Positions 43,901 through 55,452 are shown, counted from the first letter of the stretch. The stretch is DNA of 64,000 bases from Penicillus capitatus (GCA_965649825.1 OZ287702.1:620001-684000); one strand, 5' to 3'. A program made the numbers and translations. Notes: a model not told the origin generated them from the letters alone.

Positions 43901-46900
43901 TCTTCGGCAAAACAATCTGATACCGTCAAATCTCGCGCTGTCACTGTGGACGAATCTGATTTGATCGCGCCTCCGCGTTTGGCACGGCCTTGAGTCATGA
44001 CTGTGCTTTCGACGAGAACTGAGCTTTGGGAGGATGCGTAGATAAAACCGCCTGAGCCTGATGCACTCCCGTCGATGAGATACGAGTTCGAGATTCTCAA
44101 GCTCGTTCTTTCTGCAGACAACGTTCCTCCACGCGCAGAAGCAGAATTACCCACGAAAGTCACATTGCTGAAACGTCCACGATTCAATTCGGTATGGCAA
44201 CTCGCCCCTCCATTCTGCCCGGCTTCGTTGTTCTTGAATAACGTGTTATCTATGATCAGCAATGGGATTGAGAATGTGTAAAGGCCTCCGCCGTTGAGAG
44301 CCTTGTTTCTTTCAATCGCCATTTCCGTCATGGTGACATTCGAGGCATCATCGGCATAGAATCCGCCACCGTTATCATCAGCAGTGTTCCTCTCGATGGC
44401 CGTGTCTTTCACATCAACTCTCGACGCAGTAATGTGAATACCACCACCGTGACGCCGAGCTCGATTTCCTTGAACGGTTGTGGCGTTCACATGGATAGTA
44501 GACTCGTCTAGAAAGATGCCGCCGCCGTCAAGGATGCAATTGTTTCCTTCGACAGTCACTTCTGTCACGTCAGCGTCTGAGTCATATAGATACATGCCGC
44601 CACCCAATTCATCGCAATGGTTTTTCTGGATGATCGTTTCGCTAACACTGACGTTTGAGCGTTGCGCGAAAAAGCCGCCGCCCTCCTCATCAGCGGTGTT
44701 TCCATCGAATCTCACCCTTCTCACGATGACGTTTGAGCGTTCTGCGTCGATGCCGCCTCCGTCATCGGCAGCACTGTTTTTCTTGATAACCACATCTTGT
44801 ACACGGATACTTGAACCAGTAGAGGAGATTCCGCCACCATCTTTGCCACAATGATTTCGTTTAATGACTGAACCCCTCACAACGATATTAGATTCGTCGT
44901 GCGCAGAGAGGCCTCCGCCATTTCCGCCTGTGGCATTGTTATCGGCAATGGCAGTATCTTCGACACTGACAGTAGAGATATGCGCATAGATGCCTCCTCC
45001 ATCGTTGTCACAGGAGTTTTCCTGGACGATCGCCTTCTTGACATTCATTTTCGAAGAATGCGCATGAAGGCCGCCGCCATCGCGGGCAGCCCGATTTTTC
45101 TCAACGGTCGTGTTGCTCATATCAACTTTCGATTCGAAGGCATAGACGCCGCCGCCGCCTCCACTGCTCACAATATTTCCGCGGATGGTCGTTTCTTGCG
45201 TGATAAGAGATGTGTACTGCACAAAAATACCAGCGCCGTCATCGCCGGCACTGTTTCTTTCGATAGTTGCTCTGATGACTGTGACGTTTGAGGCTTTTGC
45301 GCAGATGCCGCTGCCATCATTCCCAGCTCGGTTTCCGTCAATGACCACTTCGCTCAAAACAACATCAAAAGAGTCTCTGGCGAAGATACCACCGCCATCG
45401 CTTGTCGCGTTGTTGGATATGAAGTCCGTGTCTCTGATCACCGTCGACGTGTTTTTCAGGTAGACTGCACCTCCACTCGGCGAAGTCGCACATTTCTGAA
45501 CGGTCGTGTCATCGGCAACAAATTCTGTATCCTCCAGACGACGGCATCTTCCTGCGACTCCAGCCTTGTTTTGTTGAAAAATGGATTCATCAATTCTCAG
45601 AATCGAGTCGATGGCATTAATGGCGCCTCCGGTGCCATCTGCTCTGTTAGCGTCAAACCGACAAAGGCGGATATGCATGGAAGTCTTTTCTCGCAGAAAG
45701 ACGGACCCCTTTTCTTTGGCAACATTCTCCAGAAACGTGCAGTTCTCTGCGAGGATCTCTGATCTGCTTGCGCTGATAGCTGCACCATAACGCGCTTCGT
45801 TTTGTCGAAAAGTGCAATTGCGGAGCAAAACGACCGTATCTCTGAAATCCATGCACGGGCTGGTCTTGTCTCTGTGTCCAGCGACAGTATTCTTGGAGAA
45901 CTCAGCCGTCGACAAGTTCAGAGAGCCTCCGATGATGTGAAAGATGTGAACATGGTTCCCCGCAGCAACGATTCGGTCCACGGAAGTGCGAGACTGTCCA
46001 GAACTAAAGAAGATGGAGGATCCGGATCCGGATCCGGATCCGGATGGTTCGATTTGCCGATTCCGCCGTACGGAGAGATTCCGAAGTCGATTATCCTTGG
46101 CCATCCAGACACCGCAGACGCCGACGCCGTCGCAGTCGTTGTCGTGGAAGTCGAAGTCGTCAACTTCGAGAGCAAGACAAGAACTGATATCGACCTTGAC
46201 TGCCACGGATCCATTCAGATGATTGTTTCTGAATTCAACATGATACAATCGGACTCTTCCTTCTCTGCCGAAGGAAGGACATGACTCGACACTGACGACA
46301 GACTCCAAAGGGAACTCAGTTTCGAACGAGCATTTCTCGAAGACGAAATTGGCGAGTGTCACGTTTGCACTCCTGCAAATGCAACGCTGTTGGGTGACCA
46401 TCGAAAGGCGAAGTGTGTTTGCTACCTTATCGTAAACACTCCTTCGTTCTGGCCCGGACACGATATCGTCGTTCTGCGGGAATGGTTAATGACGCTCTTC
46501 GATTGTTCCTCATTCCCAGCGAAGCCATTCACTGTCAGTGGCCATGAAATGATGGAACGAGATGAAGGTTTGATTGTCTTTGTAACGTTAAAGACAACCG
46601 AATCTCCAGTCTTCGTGCAAATAATAATGCGTTGAAGATCATTTTCGACTTCGTCGAGAACAGCGTCGTCCACCAACCACGTTCCCGTTTCGTCAGCAAA
46701 GCGTTTCTTCTGTTTCTCGCTCAGAAGGCATTCGTTTACTAGACATCGGCCCACGTCCGGTTGCGGATGGGGAAAACGGGAAGTTGTTGCGAACCTGCCG
46801 GACTTATGAAATCTTCTCGCTCTGCGCCGATTTTGCGAAGCAGCGCCCGTTTTCCGTTTTCCCTCTGTACACAACACAACGTATAACTCTAATGCGCGTG

Positions 46901-47175
46901 TAAAACGGAACTAGGTGAACCTTTCCGTTGAGATGACCGGTGGATCTTGTGTTCGACAGCAAGAGGGCTTCGCTGCCTCTTGCGTTGCTAGACCCTAAGT
47001 GCGTTTGAGTAAGCTGCAGAAAGCAAAGTGCGGAAGAGTACGTACTGCTTTCTTCATGAGATTTGACCAGCTGTGCACGACTCGGATGATGCCACTGTCG
47101 ATCCTCCGCACAGTTTACGGGCAGGAGGTCACTTCTGAAAGCGAGAAACCACAGAAAAACGGTTCCGACACACAT
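40987..47175 (-). CDS. Large PMP-repeat beta-helix, multi-TM surface protein (gene B)
   Basis: Paralogue of gene A, about 1,900 residues. ATG 47175 gives the signal peptide MCVGTVFLWFLAF; N-terminal exon junctions are uncertain. The exon 43645-46461 holds over 20 beta-helix rungs of 22-25 residues, each with GGGI/GGGL and ERN, KNxA or NNxA (for example DDGGGIDAERSNV, RDGGGLHAHSSKM). A GSGSGSGS run interrupts the first part. The Cys-rich module (CSKCSSTSYNFDP, CQPCPENGNC, GPLCGSCEKGH) matches gene A. A 33-bp repeat encodes three copies of SNATRRN/STMSN-like units between the first two TM segments. About nine TM segments follow; QITLNFIQV aligns with ITINFLQSA of gene A. Adhesion or receptor function is inferred. 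The gene lies wholly between the inverted arms. Confidence 0.8.
42406..42510 (-). repeat. 33-bp tandem repeat inside gene B
   Basis: Three units with period 33 bp encode RRNLSTMSNAT-type repeats in the loop after the first TM segment. Near-identity between units implies recent slippage or unequal exchange. Confidence 0.8.
46019..46046. repeat. GGATCC hexamer microsatellite in gene B
   Basis: A run of GGATCC units (four to five) encodes alternating Gly-Ser in the N-terminal part of the beta-helix region. It is absent from gene A. Confidence 0.85.
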
Positions 47176-48788
47176 GTTTCGTTGCGCGAGCACTCGAGAA
47201 CGAGGATTTGTCTGTGCTGTGTGGATATAAAATGCTGCTACGGTCTTTTCAGAATGAAAGGTCCAGCGACGGAAGATCAAACGATTGCAAGTCTGAACAA
47301 ACGCACAAGGACTTAGATCGTCGAAGATGCTGCTCTCAATGTGTTGCATTGATACGGGAAGCCAGTCGCCCGTGTAACTGTCGCGTCAGAATCTGAATGA
47401 AGCTAGCTGGCTTGGCATTCGTTCTGCCCGGCGGTCCTAACCATCGTTTCGCGGTGGATGGCCAGGACAATGCGATCTGAAGCGATGAGCTTCTATTGCT
47501 AGCACACCTGAGTCATACACTTTATCGGAAATGTTGGAAGATCGACGAATGCTTTACCGTTTTTGCGATTTGACGAGATGCGCCCTTTCCGAAAGGAATG
47601 AACGTTTCATGTCAACGGAGAGATGAATGTAACCTCGATCGAGCCTATACGCACAGCGATTGTGAACGCTCTACAGCAGTCGGGTGGGAACAACGGAAGG
47701 CGATTAAATTGCGCTTTGATGCAAAAAAGTGACACAAGCGTAACACAAACACCGAACCATCTATCAGACATCTACAGCGACGCTCGACAAATAACTGCAT
47801 ACCAGTGGATAGTATTCAACCTGTAACCTGTGGGCCGGTGTAGTCAATGATGTTCAAATCCGTTAAGCCTTCAGCTCTGTCGATTGGCACTAAATGATAG
47901 ATATGTAACCCCGCGTTTATACCCATGAAAGTGCGATACAGAAAACTGTAAGCGCTTGACAGCGTCCCTTCCACGCTAAACATAGAAAGGGAGAGTTTAC
48001 CGACAACGCGAGTGCACATTGTCTTCGCGATTAGAGAGGGCGTTCGTTGTGAGGGATCCACCGTGTCGAACACAACGCCACTCGCGTTGGACGATATTGA
48101 ATCAATCATCTAGCAAGGGAGAGATGTGACGGCGATCTGTTGTCTCTGAGAGATCGATCAGCGCAGAGTCCTCAGTGCAACCAAATCGCTTTAGTTCGGC
48201 AACGCCATTGATGCTTCGTCCAATGAGCAATGAACGAATGCGAAACAACAATTCATAACTTCTTCTTTGTTGTGTTTGTCCGATTGCGTCGCTAACGCAG
48301 TTTGCTCAAATCGAGTTGTCATTGCTTTGTGTATGTGCTCTTGAGATGTCAATGCACATCTTCTTTTGACTTTATGTCGAACACCTTAAGCGCAGATACT
48401 TCAGCAATGTGTATGCGACATGAAGGTTCTCTTTCGTTTTGCTTCTCTATATGTAGCTACGACTTAAACAGCAACGAAGTAGACGGTGCGTGCACAGCAC
48501 ATATGCTATCATCGTCTCTTCAGGTTCCATTGGATTCAAAACTTGCGATTGGTAGGCATTCAAAGTCAACAGTGTTCGTCAGAATACAAACGGATCAGCT
48601 TGAAGAACTTTAAAATGTGAAAACTACTCCACTGATGAGTGCAATCGATGAAGAAGAGGCGAAACTGTTTTTCCTTCGGCAATGAAAGTCGTCAAAGTAC
48701 CCACTCGATGAAAAAACGCAACTGTCCGACATTAAGAACCCGCAAGATATGGTCGCGTTTTCTGCGACTTTCGACAGCTGACGGATCC
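47176..48788. other. Upstream region of gene B, inside the inverted-repeat locus
   Basis: About 1.6 kb between the gene B start and the right arm. A 97-codon minus-strand ORF with a true ATG (47816-48109) has no recognised motif and is left uncalled. Presumably contains the gene B promoter. Confidence 0.4.
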
Positions 48789-50873
48789 AAAAGTCGTGTG
48801 GACAATAGTTTTTGTCCGGGTGGTGACCCTATCGTCGGCCCCCGAACTTGGCGCGACGTTGTCCTTTCCCCGCCGGAACCCATCCAACTCGGCGCGGGCT
48901 TGCCAGACTCAACCGGGTCAACACTGACGGGACACCCTCCTCTGAGTCCAGCGCAAGGATCCACCCCTGCGTCGTACATCTCGATATGGTCCAGCTGCAC
49001 CATGCGCTCCGGGTGGATCCTCACGGTAGACGTGTTCTCCGAAACCTATACCCACCGAAAATTTCCTCTGCACGGACGGAAACGGTAGGTCGATTTGTAC
49101 GATGCGACGTAATGATATCATCAATGGCCGCGCGCCCGATCGCCCGCCATACACGCTCGCCGAATACTGAGCGACGGGCCAGACAACAGGTGCAGTTCGT
49201 CTCCTCGACCGACACAACGCTGCCGCTGTTCTGTCTACTGCTGCTTGCTAACTGTGTGGTTGAAACGGGGGACGTACGCTGTCTGTGTGTCGTCTGTCGA
49301 TATGCAGACGCGTTCCGTAAGCTGCATAATCGACAACATCGATTTCGAGTTGCCCCTTTGGCACAACGCGTCTCGATCGAGATAGGCGATGCAAGTGGCG
49401 ATTACACCCGGGGATCGCCTGGAAGTACGTTCCTTTCCAAACTGTATGTCTTTGCATGCTGTCGGGGCCACGCGCCGCGGTCGAGACCTCTCAAAACCAG
49501 GATAGACTTTTCACGATGGGGGCACACATTGCACCGGCATGGATAACACGGTGGCAGGTCCAGTGAAGCAACGAGTGCAGTTCTGTGTCGGACTCCAAGT
49601 CAGTGTGGTTTCCAGTCCGTATCGGGTTCCAGGGTGGATTGCGTTGTTCAGAAGTCTCTTGCCATCCAACAGAATCGATCCGATCCACTATTGTGTCAAT
49701 CTGTATGGTGCATGGCAACGAATACAGTGTCTTTGCCTCTTTGTAGGCAGCATAGAAGGAAGTCTATTCGCAACGCGACAAAACCCGATGCGAATGACAG
49801 ACAAGATATGTTCGTCTGAGTGGCAGAATGCTGAAACAGCGATGCTATCTCCACTTGCTGAGTTCGTGGGTTCTTCGCCGTCGTGGCAGTTTAGCTCGAC
49901 GTGTTGTTCTATCCCTTTTCCTGTTGAGCACATGACGCGGACAGACGTCCATCCTCACTCTCTGACGGCAGCTGGCAGTGGCAGTGGCCTCTTGCCAGGT
50001 TTCAAACGCCATTGGGTACTTGTTGATTGGCTACAGAAGGTGGAGAACGTGGAGGAATCATTTCCTTGCTTGTGCCTTTCTCTGAAACTCTGGTGTATGC
50101 AAGCTGACAGCCGGAATCTCTTCGAGCGTGATGCTCTGTACCTGTCCTGTGTCTCACGAGCGCGTCGTCCGAAGCTGAGAATGAAGAAAGACGTTCCGCG
50201 GGTTGCTGTGCGTGTCCTTCTTCTCTCAGCCTCTGCGGCATTTGTGGACATTCTGAGAGCTTCCGTGATTTGAGCGTCCTGTTAGCGACTCCATCCTTTA
50301 CTTCTTGGGCTAAGAAACCGCGAGGGTTCTACCCTCGCACAGGGCATATTGCGTCTTCTGTGCTGCCCTTTCTGTCACATTCTGTGAACTTCTACGATTT
50401 GAGCGTCCTGTTAGCGACTCCATCCTCTACCTCTTGGTTGACAAACCGCGAGGGTTCTACCCTCGCACAGGGCATATTGCGTCTTCTGTGCTGCCCTTTC
50501 TGTCACATTCTGTGAACTTCTACGATTTGAGCGTCCTGTTAGCGACTCCATCCTCTACTTCTTGGGTTAAGAAACCGCGAGGGGTCTACCCTCGCACAGG
50601 GCATATTGCGTCTTCGGTGCTGCCCTTTCTGTCACATTCTGTGACCTTCTACGATTTGAGCGTCCTGTTAGCGACTCCATCCTCTACCGTTTGGTGAAGA
50701 AACCGCGAGGGTTCTACCCTCGCACAGGGCATATTGGATTAATAAGGACCCTTCATCGCCTGTCTGATTTTGCCAGATGTGGCACCTTCTCGCATACGAT
50801 TCGTCGACAGTCGCTGAGAAACTGCGGCCGAATCAGACACAATATGGATTTATCTAACTTTTCTATGCCGGCA
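48789..50873 (+). repeat. Right arm of the long inverted repeat
   Basis: Inverted copy of 38072-39921. It is about 235 bp longer because it has four rather than two 129-bp units. Inner end AAGTCGTGTGGACAATAG, outer end GGATTTATCTAACTTTTC. Plus-strand ORFs of 232 and 244 codons are open, but the left arm is frameshifted in the first and the divergence looks unconstrained, so I treat them as non-coding or decaying. Confidence 0.9.
50272..50750 (+). repeat. 129-bp tandem repeat, four copies, in the right arm
   Basis: Units begin GAGCGTCCTGTTAGCGACTC at 50272, 50401, 50529 and 50658 (spacing 129, 128, 129). Each carries a GCGAGGGT/ACCCTCGC hairpin with a 3-nt TCT loop; the third unit has one mismatch at the stem top. 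A single-base length change shifts the frame between units, arguing against a translated repeat. Confidence 0.9.
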
Positions 50874-51099
50874 GGAGTAGTGTTTCCCAAATAAATACTG
50901 GACTGAGAAGATGGCTAAAAGCAAAAGACCATCCATGTCTCCAGATCTTCAGAGGAAACTTCTCGTTTGGCGTCTTGCAAACATATGATTACCAGAAACG
51001 CTTTCACAGTGTGAAATAACGTGTACGCGACCCGACATAGTATGAACACCTCCGAGACCATGTTTTTCATGATCGATTATGCGGATAGCAATCAGATCT

Positions 51100-52604
51100 T
51101 TAACAGCAATGTTGACGATTGTTTCCCAATGTTCTCAATCTCAACGCCTGGAGTTTGATGAAGCCCTGGGCATCTTCTTGATTATAAAGCCCTTCGTCGT
51201 CTTCGAATGACGAAAGCTTTTCATCATAGAGACTGAAACTGCTCTTTCGTCCGACAACAATGACGTTGCCCTTGTAGAGTTTCACCCGGACAATGCCAGC
51301 AACATACTTCTGCGTCTCGTCGATGGCAGCTTGAAGGGCGATACGTTCCGGAGAGAACCAAAATCCAAAATAGACCAACTCAGCATACTTGGGCATCAAT
51401 TCATCCTTCAAATGCATCTCCCCTAACACAACCCCTTTGACGCATGCACACAGAGAGTGGCCATTGTGGTGGACCTCTGTCCAGAGTGATGCTTTCCATG
51501 GCGCGACGGGCATGGAGAAGAATGGTCCCGCCAGGCGTTTCGTAGACGCCACGCGATTTCATTCCGACGAATCGGCTCTCGACAATATCGATTCGGCCGA
51601 TGCCGTTTCGACCGGCAAGATCATTGAGTTTCGTCAAAATCGTCGCAGGATTCATACGCACGCCATCGATGCTGACAGGATCGCCCATTTCAAACTCGAT
51701 ATCCACATACGTCGCCGAATCTGGAGCAGCTTCGGGAGAGACCGAACGCGTAAACATGTCCTCCGACGGCTCCACCCATGGATCCTCAAGAGACAGCCCT
51801 GCAACAGCAGACACAGATGACGACCAGACGTCCTGCATCTTCGATGCCTTCGTAAGAGATGTGTAGCAAATTGGCATCTGTCGAGAACGGAGGTTCGCCT
51901 CTCTTGTGCGCCGGCACTCGGATACGATTCTCTTCGGCAAATTGAATCAGCTTCGTGCGACTCGTAAGATCCCATTCCCTCCAAGGAGCAATGACTTTGA
52001 TATCGGGCTGTAGAGCATAGTAGCCCAACTCAAATCGAACCTGCATCACAGCCACAGACGGCGTTTTGATCAGATTCGGGCGTCGCGAGATCGTTACCTG
52101 GTCATTGCCTTTGCCTGTGGCACCATGGGCCACTGCGTCTGCCCCGACTTCGCGTGCTATTTCTACTTGTCTTTTGGCGATGAGTGGACGTGCGATCGAG
52201 GTCCCCAAGAGATAAGTGCCCTCGTAGACCGCATTGGCTCGAAAGACCGGGAAGACATAGTCCCGAACGAACTCGTCCTTCAAATCTTCGATATAGATCT
52301 CACTGGCTCCCATCTTTTCAGCATTCTTTCGTGCCGGTTCGAGTTCCTCTCCTTGGCCCAAATCCGCTGTAAAAGTGACGACCTCACAGTCGTAGGTGTT
52401 CTGCAGCCACTTGAGAATCACAGATGTGTCCAGACCGCCACTGTATGCCAAGACGACACGATTGACTTCGCGTTTGGCAGTGGCCGTCGCTTCGATCCTC
52501 GCGATCCGACGGATCTTTGTTCGCGGCCGTTTTCGACGCGTATGCGATCGCGTCTTCGGCAGTGCCCGTGCCGATCCGATGCGGACGTTGAGGGGAGATA
52601 GCAT
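51100..52604 (-). CDS. ASS1: Argininosuccinate synthase
   Basis: Joins citrulline and aspartate using ATP to form argininosuccinate in arginine synthesis. Four exons; introns at 52041-52097 (57 nt, open frame), 51799-51829 (31 nt) and 51423-51474 (52 nt). The ATP-binding loop AYSGGLDTS is intact, followed by [93 protein letters not shown] and [12 protein letters not shown]. About 45 residues precede [11 protein letters not shown] and are rich in R, S and T with few acids, consistent with an organelle presequence. The GEELEPAR and [10 protein letters not shown] versions resemble bacterial, especially alphaproteobacterial, ArgG more than the animal and plant types. Confidence 0.93.
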
Positions 52605-52631
52605 CGATCTTGTGGGCGATCAATACGACAA
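52605..52631. promoter_or_regulatory. 27-bp divergent start-to-start gap
   Basis: Only 27 bp separate the proposed ATG of argininosuccinate synthase (minus) from that of uL1m (plus). Transcription of the two genes must overlap or use a shared bidirectional promoter lying inside coding sequence. Confidence 0.55.
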
Positions 52632-53835
52632 ATGACGATCGCTTGCCGACATGCTTCACTGCGTCGTGTGTTTGTGCCATTCATTCGACGTCTGGCCTCG
52701 AGCGACGAGGAATCGATCGTTACTTCGCTTGGCACGACGACACATATCCCTGCTCCCCACGTCGAGCGGCCAAAAGTCTCACCCCTGACGGAACTCGGCA
52801 GCAAACCCAAAGAGGAGGAAGAGGAGAAGGAAGTGATCACGTTCTTGGGGTCAGGAGAGGCGGAACCGAAAACTGAGAGGCGGAAACCACAAGATCGGGT
52901 CATTACGTGGCTGGGCGAGAAGCCAGAAGGAATCGATGAAGCATACGACGCAGCGGACACTGTGAGGAAGCTGCGAACAGAGCAGGCAGAAGAGAAGACG
53001 GAACGAAAGAAACGAGCAGCGTCGTATCCTGCCCTCGAAGGACTTCCGATTGAACTGATACCGAAATCCGTACGGCTGCTGCGGCCGGAAAGTGTAAATG
53101 AACCACTCGATCTGCACGAGGCCCTTCGTTGCATCATCGTCGCCTCTATGCATGTTAAAGAACAGTGAGATGGTGTCTGTTTAGGAGGAGGCCTCGAAAG
53201 ATTACGACAACACTGTGAGAATCGACATCTGTCTCTCCGTCGACCCGCGCAGGGGCGATCAGTTTGTCAGAGGGTTGTCTGTTCTGCCGCATGGAACGGG
53301 TCGAGCGCCACGGATCGCTGTTTTTGCCGAGGGACATCATGCCCAGGCGGCCAGAGAGGCAAAGGTGGAGATCGTGGGCGGGGCAGAACTGATTCAGGAG
53401 ATCCTGGACAGTAAAGGCGCCAATGTCGAGAAGATCGACAAGTGTATTGCCACACCCGCCATGATGGCGGCCGGTATGTCAAAACTCGGAAAGATTCTGG
53501 GCCCACGTGGACTGATGCCCAATCCTCGTGCTGGCACACTGACGGAGAACATCGAGGAAACGATTAAGAAGCTGCGCCAGGGCCAGATCGAGTTTCGCAT
53601 CGATCGGCAGGGGATTCTTCGCGCAACGATCGGCAAAATCAGTTTCGGCATGGAGAAGCTCATGGAAAACTTCATCGTCTACGGTAGCGATGTCATCCAG
53701 GCGCGTCCTGGCGTTTTCCAGAAGAAGCCATTGACAAAGTTCCTCAAACAAATCACGATCTCCACCAATATCGGACGCGGTTTTCCGATCTCCGTGCCAT
53801 CCTATGCCGCGCTATTAACCGATAAGGCCTCGTGA
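52632..53835 (+). CDS. MRPL1: Mitochondrial large-subunit ribosomal protein uL1
   Basis: Component of the mitoribosomal L1 stalk. MTIACRHASLRRVFVPF is a basic amphipathic presequence. A charged linker of about 130 residues follows, then DLHEALRCIIVASM, a short intron (best fit 53154-53184, 31 nt, phase 0), and the conserved core: KDYDNTVRIDICLSVDPRRG, VRGLSVLPHGTGR, GGAELIQEI, DKCIATPAMMA, LGKILGPRGLMPNPRAGT and GQIEFRIDRQG. These are the bacterial-type L1 signatures, so a mitochondrial (or plastid) origin is likely; the presequence favours the mitochondrion. The linker between presequence and core is longer than in most bacterial L1 proteins. Confidence 0.88.
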
Positions 53836-53898
53836 CCTGTCACATCAAGACGTCGATTTGCAGATGGCGTTGTCGTAAGCCGATGTAAAAACAGTACG

Positions 53899-55452
53899 AT
53901 GTGGCACGTCGTCTTGCTCGTGGTCGTGCATTTGAGCCCCGCTCTGTCTATAGAATCGCGCTTCGATGAGTATCTATGGACGAAGGAGTCGTGGAAAGAC
54001 TTCAAATTGCACAAGCCGCGTGACCGTTGGCGTGTCGAAGATGCTCCCTCAGCAGCACAGTATATCCATTCCCTAAGACAGCAGTGCGAATTCATCAGCG
54101 CGGACGGCCCCGGGGTGCCAAAACGCGACACAGCCAAAAGCGAAGAGGCATATGCGGACTGGCTGTCGGCCCTCGTCGATCGAGTCGTTGCCGGGGCAAC
54201 GGTCTTTGGCAGCGTCTGCGGCTCGGCCGTCGAAGGAGGATTCGAAGCAGTGCTCGGCGATATCTACGAAGACGCTCTGCCCTCACTCGGTCGCATTCGG
54301 ATCCTTGTAGAGGACGTCTGCATTGACACCGTTGATGATATCATCAAGAAGTTCACTCTAAAGAGGGAAGTGCGTCAGGACGGAACAGAGGAGTGGAAAC
54401 TCGAACAGCGCAAGGAGGAGGACGAGGGAAGCTACGGGGAAGAGGTCGAGGCTGCCGAGTTAGCCTGTGACCGATTCATGCACCAACGTCGTGGCGAGTT
54501 CGTTCATGCATTGCACGAGGCGGCGATCGACATCGATCGAGAGCTCAAGACGCTTGTGGAATGGCAATTGGAACAGGCGCGTGGAGTGATCGGCACTCGA
54601 CGAGGGAAGGAAGGAAAGTGTGAGGATATTCATCCAAAGTGTGAGGAGTGGGCAGACAACGGCGAATGCGCACACAATCCATCTTACATGCTCAAGATGT
54701 GTCGAATCAGCTGCGGCATCTGCGAAGGCGATCCATCCTTTGAAAAGTCATGCATCCGTTTCTGTCTGGCTTCCTCATAGAGTGATTTTTTCAGAGTTGG
54801 GGTGTTTTCCCTGGGTGCTCATGCCATAGAGAGACTGCACCAAAAGCGTGAGGCGCTGGTCGATCGCCTGCAGCAACAGCTCTGTCCTCAGATGTCACAT
54901 CAAGAGAGGCAGATCTATCCGATTCAGGAGGTCAAGTACGATCCTATTCTGAAAGGAAGAGAGATCAACGATGTTTCACGGGCATTGACATTGGAGCTCG
55001 GAGATAAATGCTTTCTGCTGTCGAGAGGGTGGTGGTCCTACGAAATCTGTCTCTTCTCCACCATTCGACAACTCCATTACGACACTGACGGCGAGACGGT
55101 TCTCAGTGCCAATCTCATTGGATCCTTCTCCGAGCAACGTACCTTACACATACACCCCCTCGTTCTCCAGAAGGATGACATGGAGAAGCTTGGACTGGTG
55201 GGAGAGCGACGCGCATATGTCATGCAAAGCTATGAGAATGGAGACAAGTGTGAGGAGAACGGTGTGGATCGCAGTGCCGTGATACGACTGCTGTGTTCAG
55301 AGGGACTGAAACAACCTCCACTCGCTGCCAATTCCATCGGCATTGCTGTCGATGAACCCGACGCTTGTCATTATGCGATCCACATCTTCCTTCCTCTCAT
55401 GTGCCATTATCCAGAGTACAGTCTGTTTCCGTCCGTCAACAAGGAACGATAG
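53899..55452 (+). CDS. OS-9-like ER lectin with an N-terminal ShKT domain
   Basis: Two exons (intron 54747-54794, 48 nt), about 501 residues. MWHVVLLVVVHLSPALS is a signal peptide. Residues about 240-275 form a ShKT six-cysteine domain (CEDIHPKC, then GECAHNPSYMLKMC, then CGIC). The second exon contains an MRH (mannose-6-phosphate receptor homology) domain of OS-9/erlectin type: GWWSYEICLFSTIRQLH, then SYENGDKCEENGVDRSAV, then LLCSEG and VDEPDACHYAIHIF ending PLMC. OS-9 recognises trimmed N-glycans on misfolded glycoproteins in ER-associated degradation. The W-W, Q and Y-E residues used in glycan binding appear present. A ShKT domain is not a usual part of OS-9. It converges on the E1-alpha gene with 12 bp between stop codons. 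Confidence 0.75.

Noticed and set aside
53154-53184. 20-nt mini-intron (GTGAGA to TTTAG) in the uL1m gene
   Set aside because: It would shift the frame relative to the conserved core. A 31-nt intron starting at GTTAAA keeps the frame and removes the stop.
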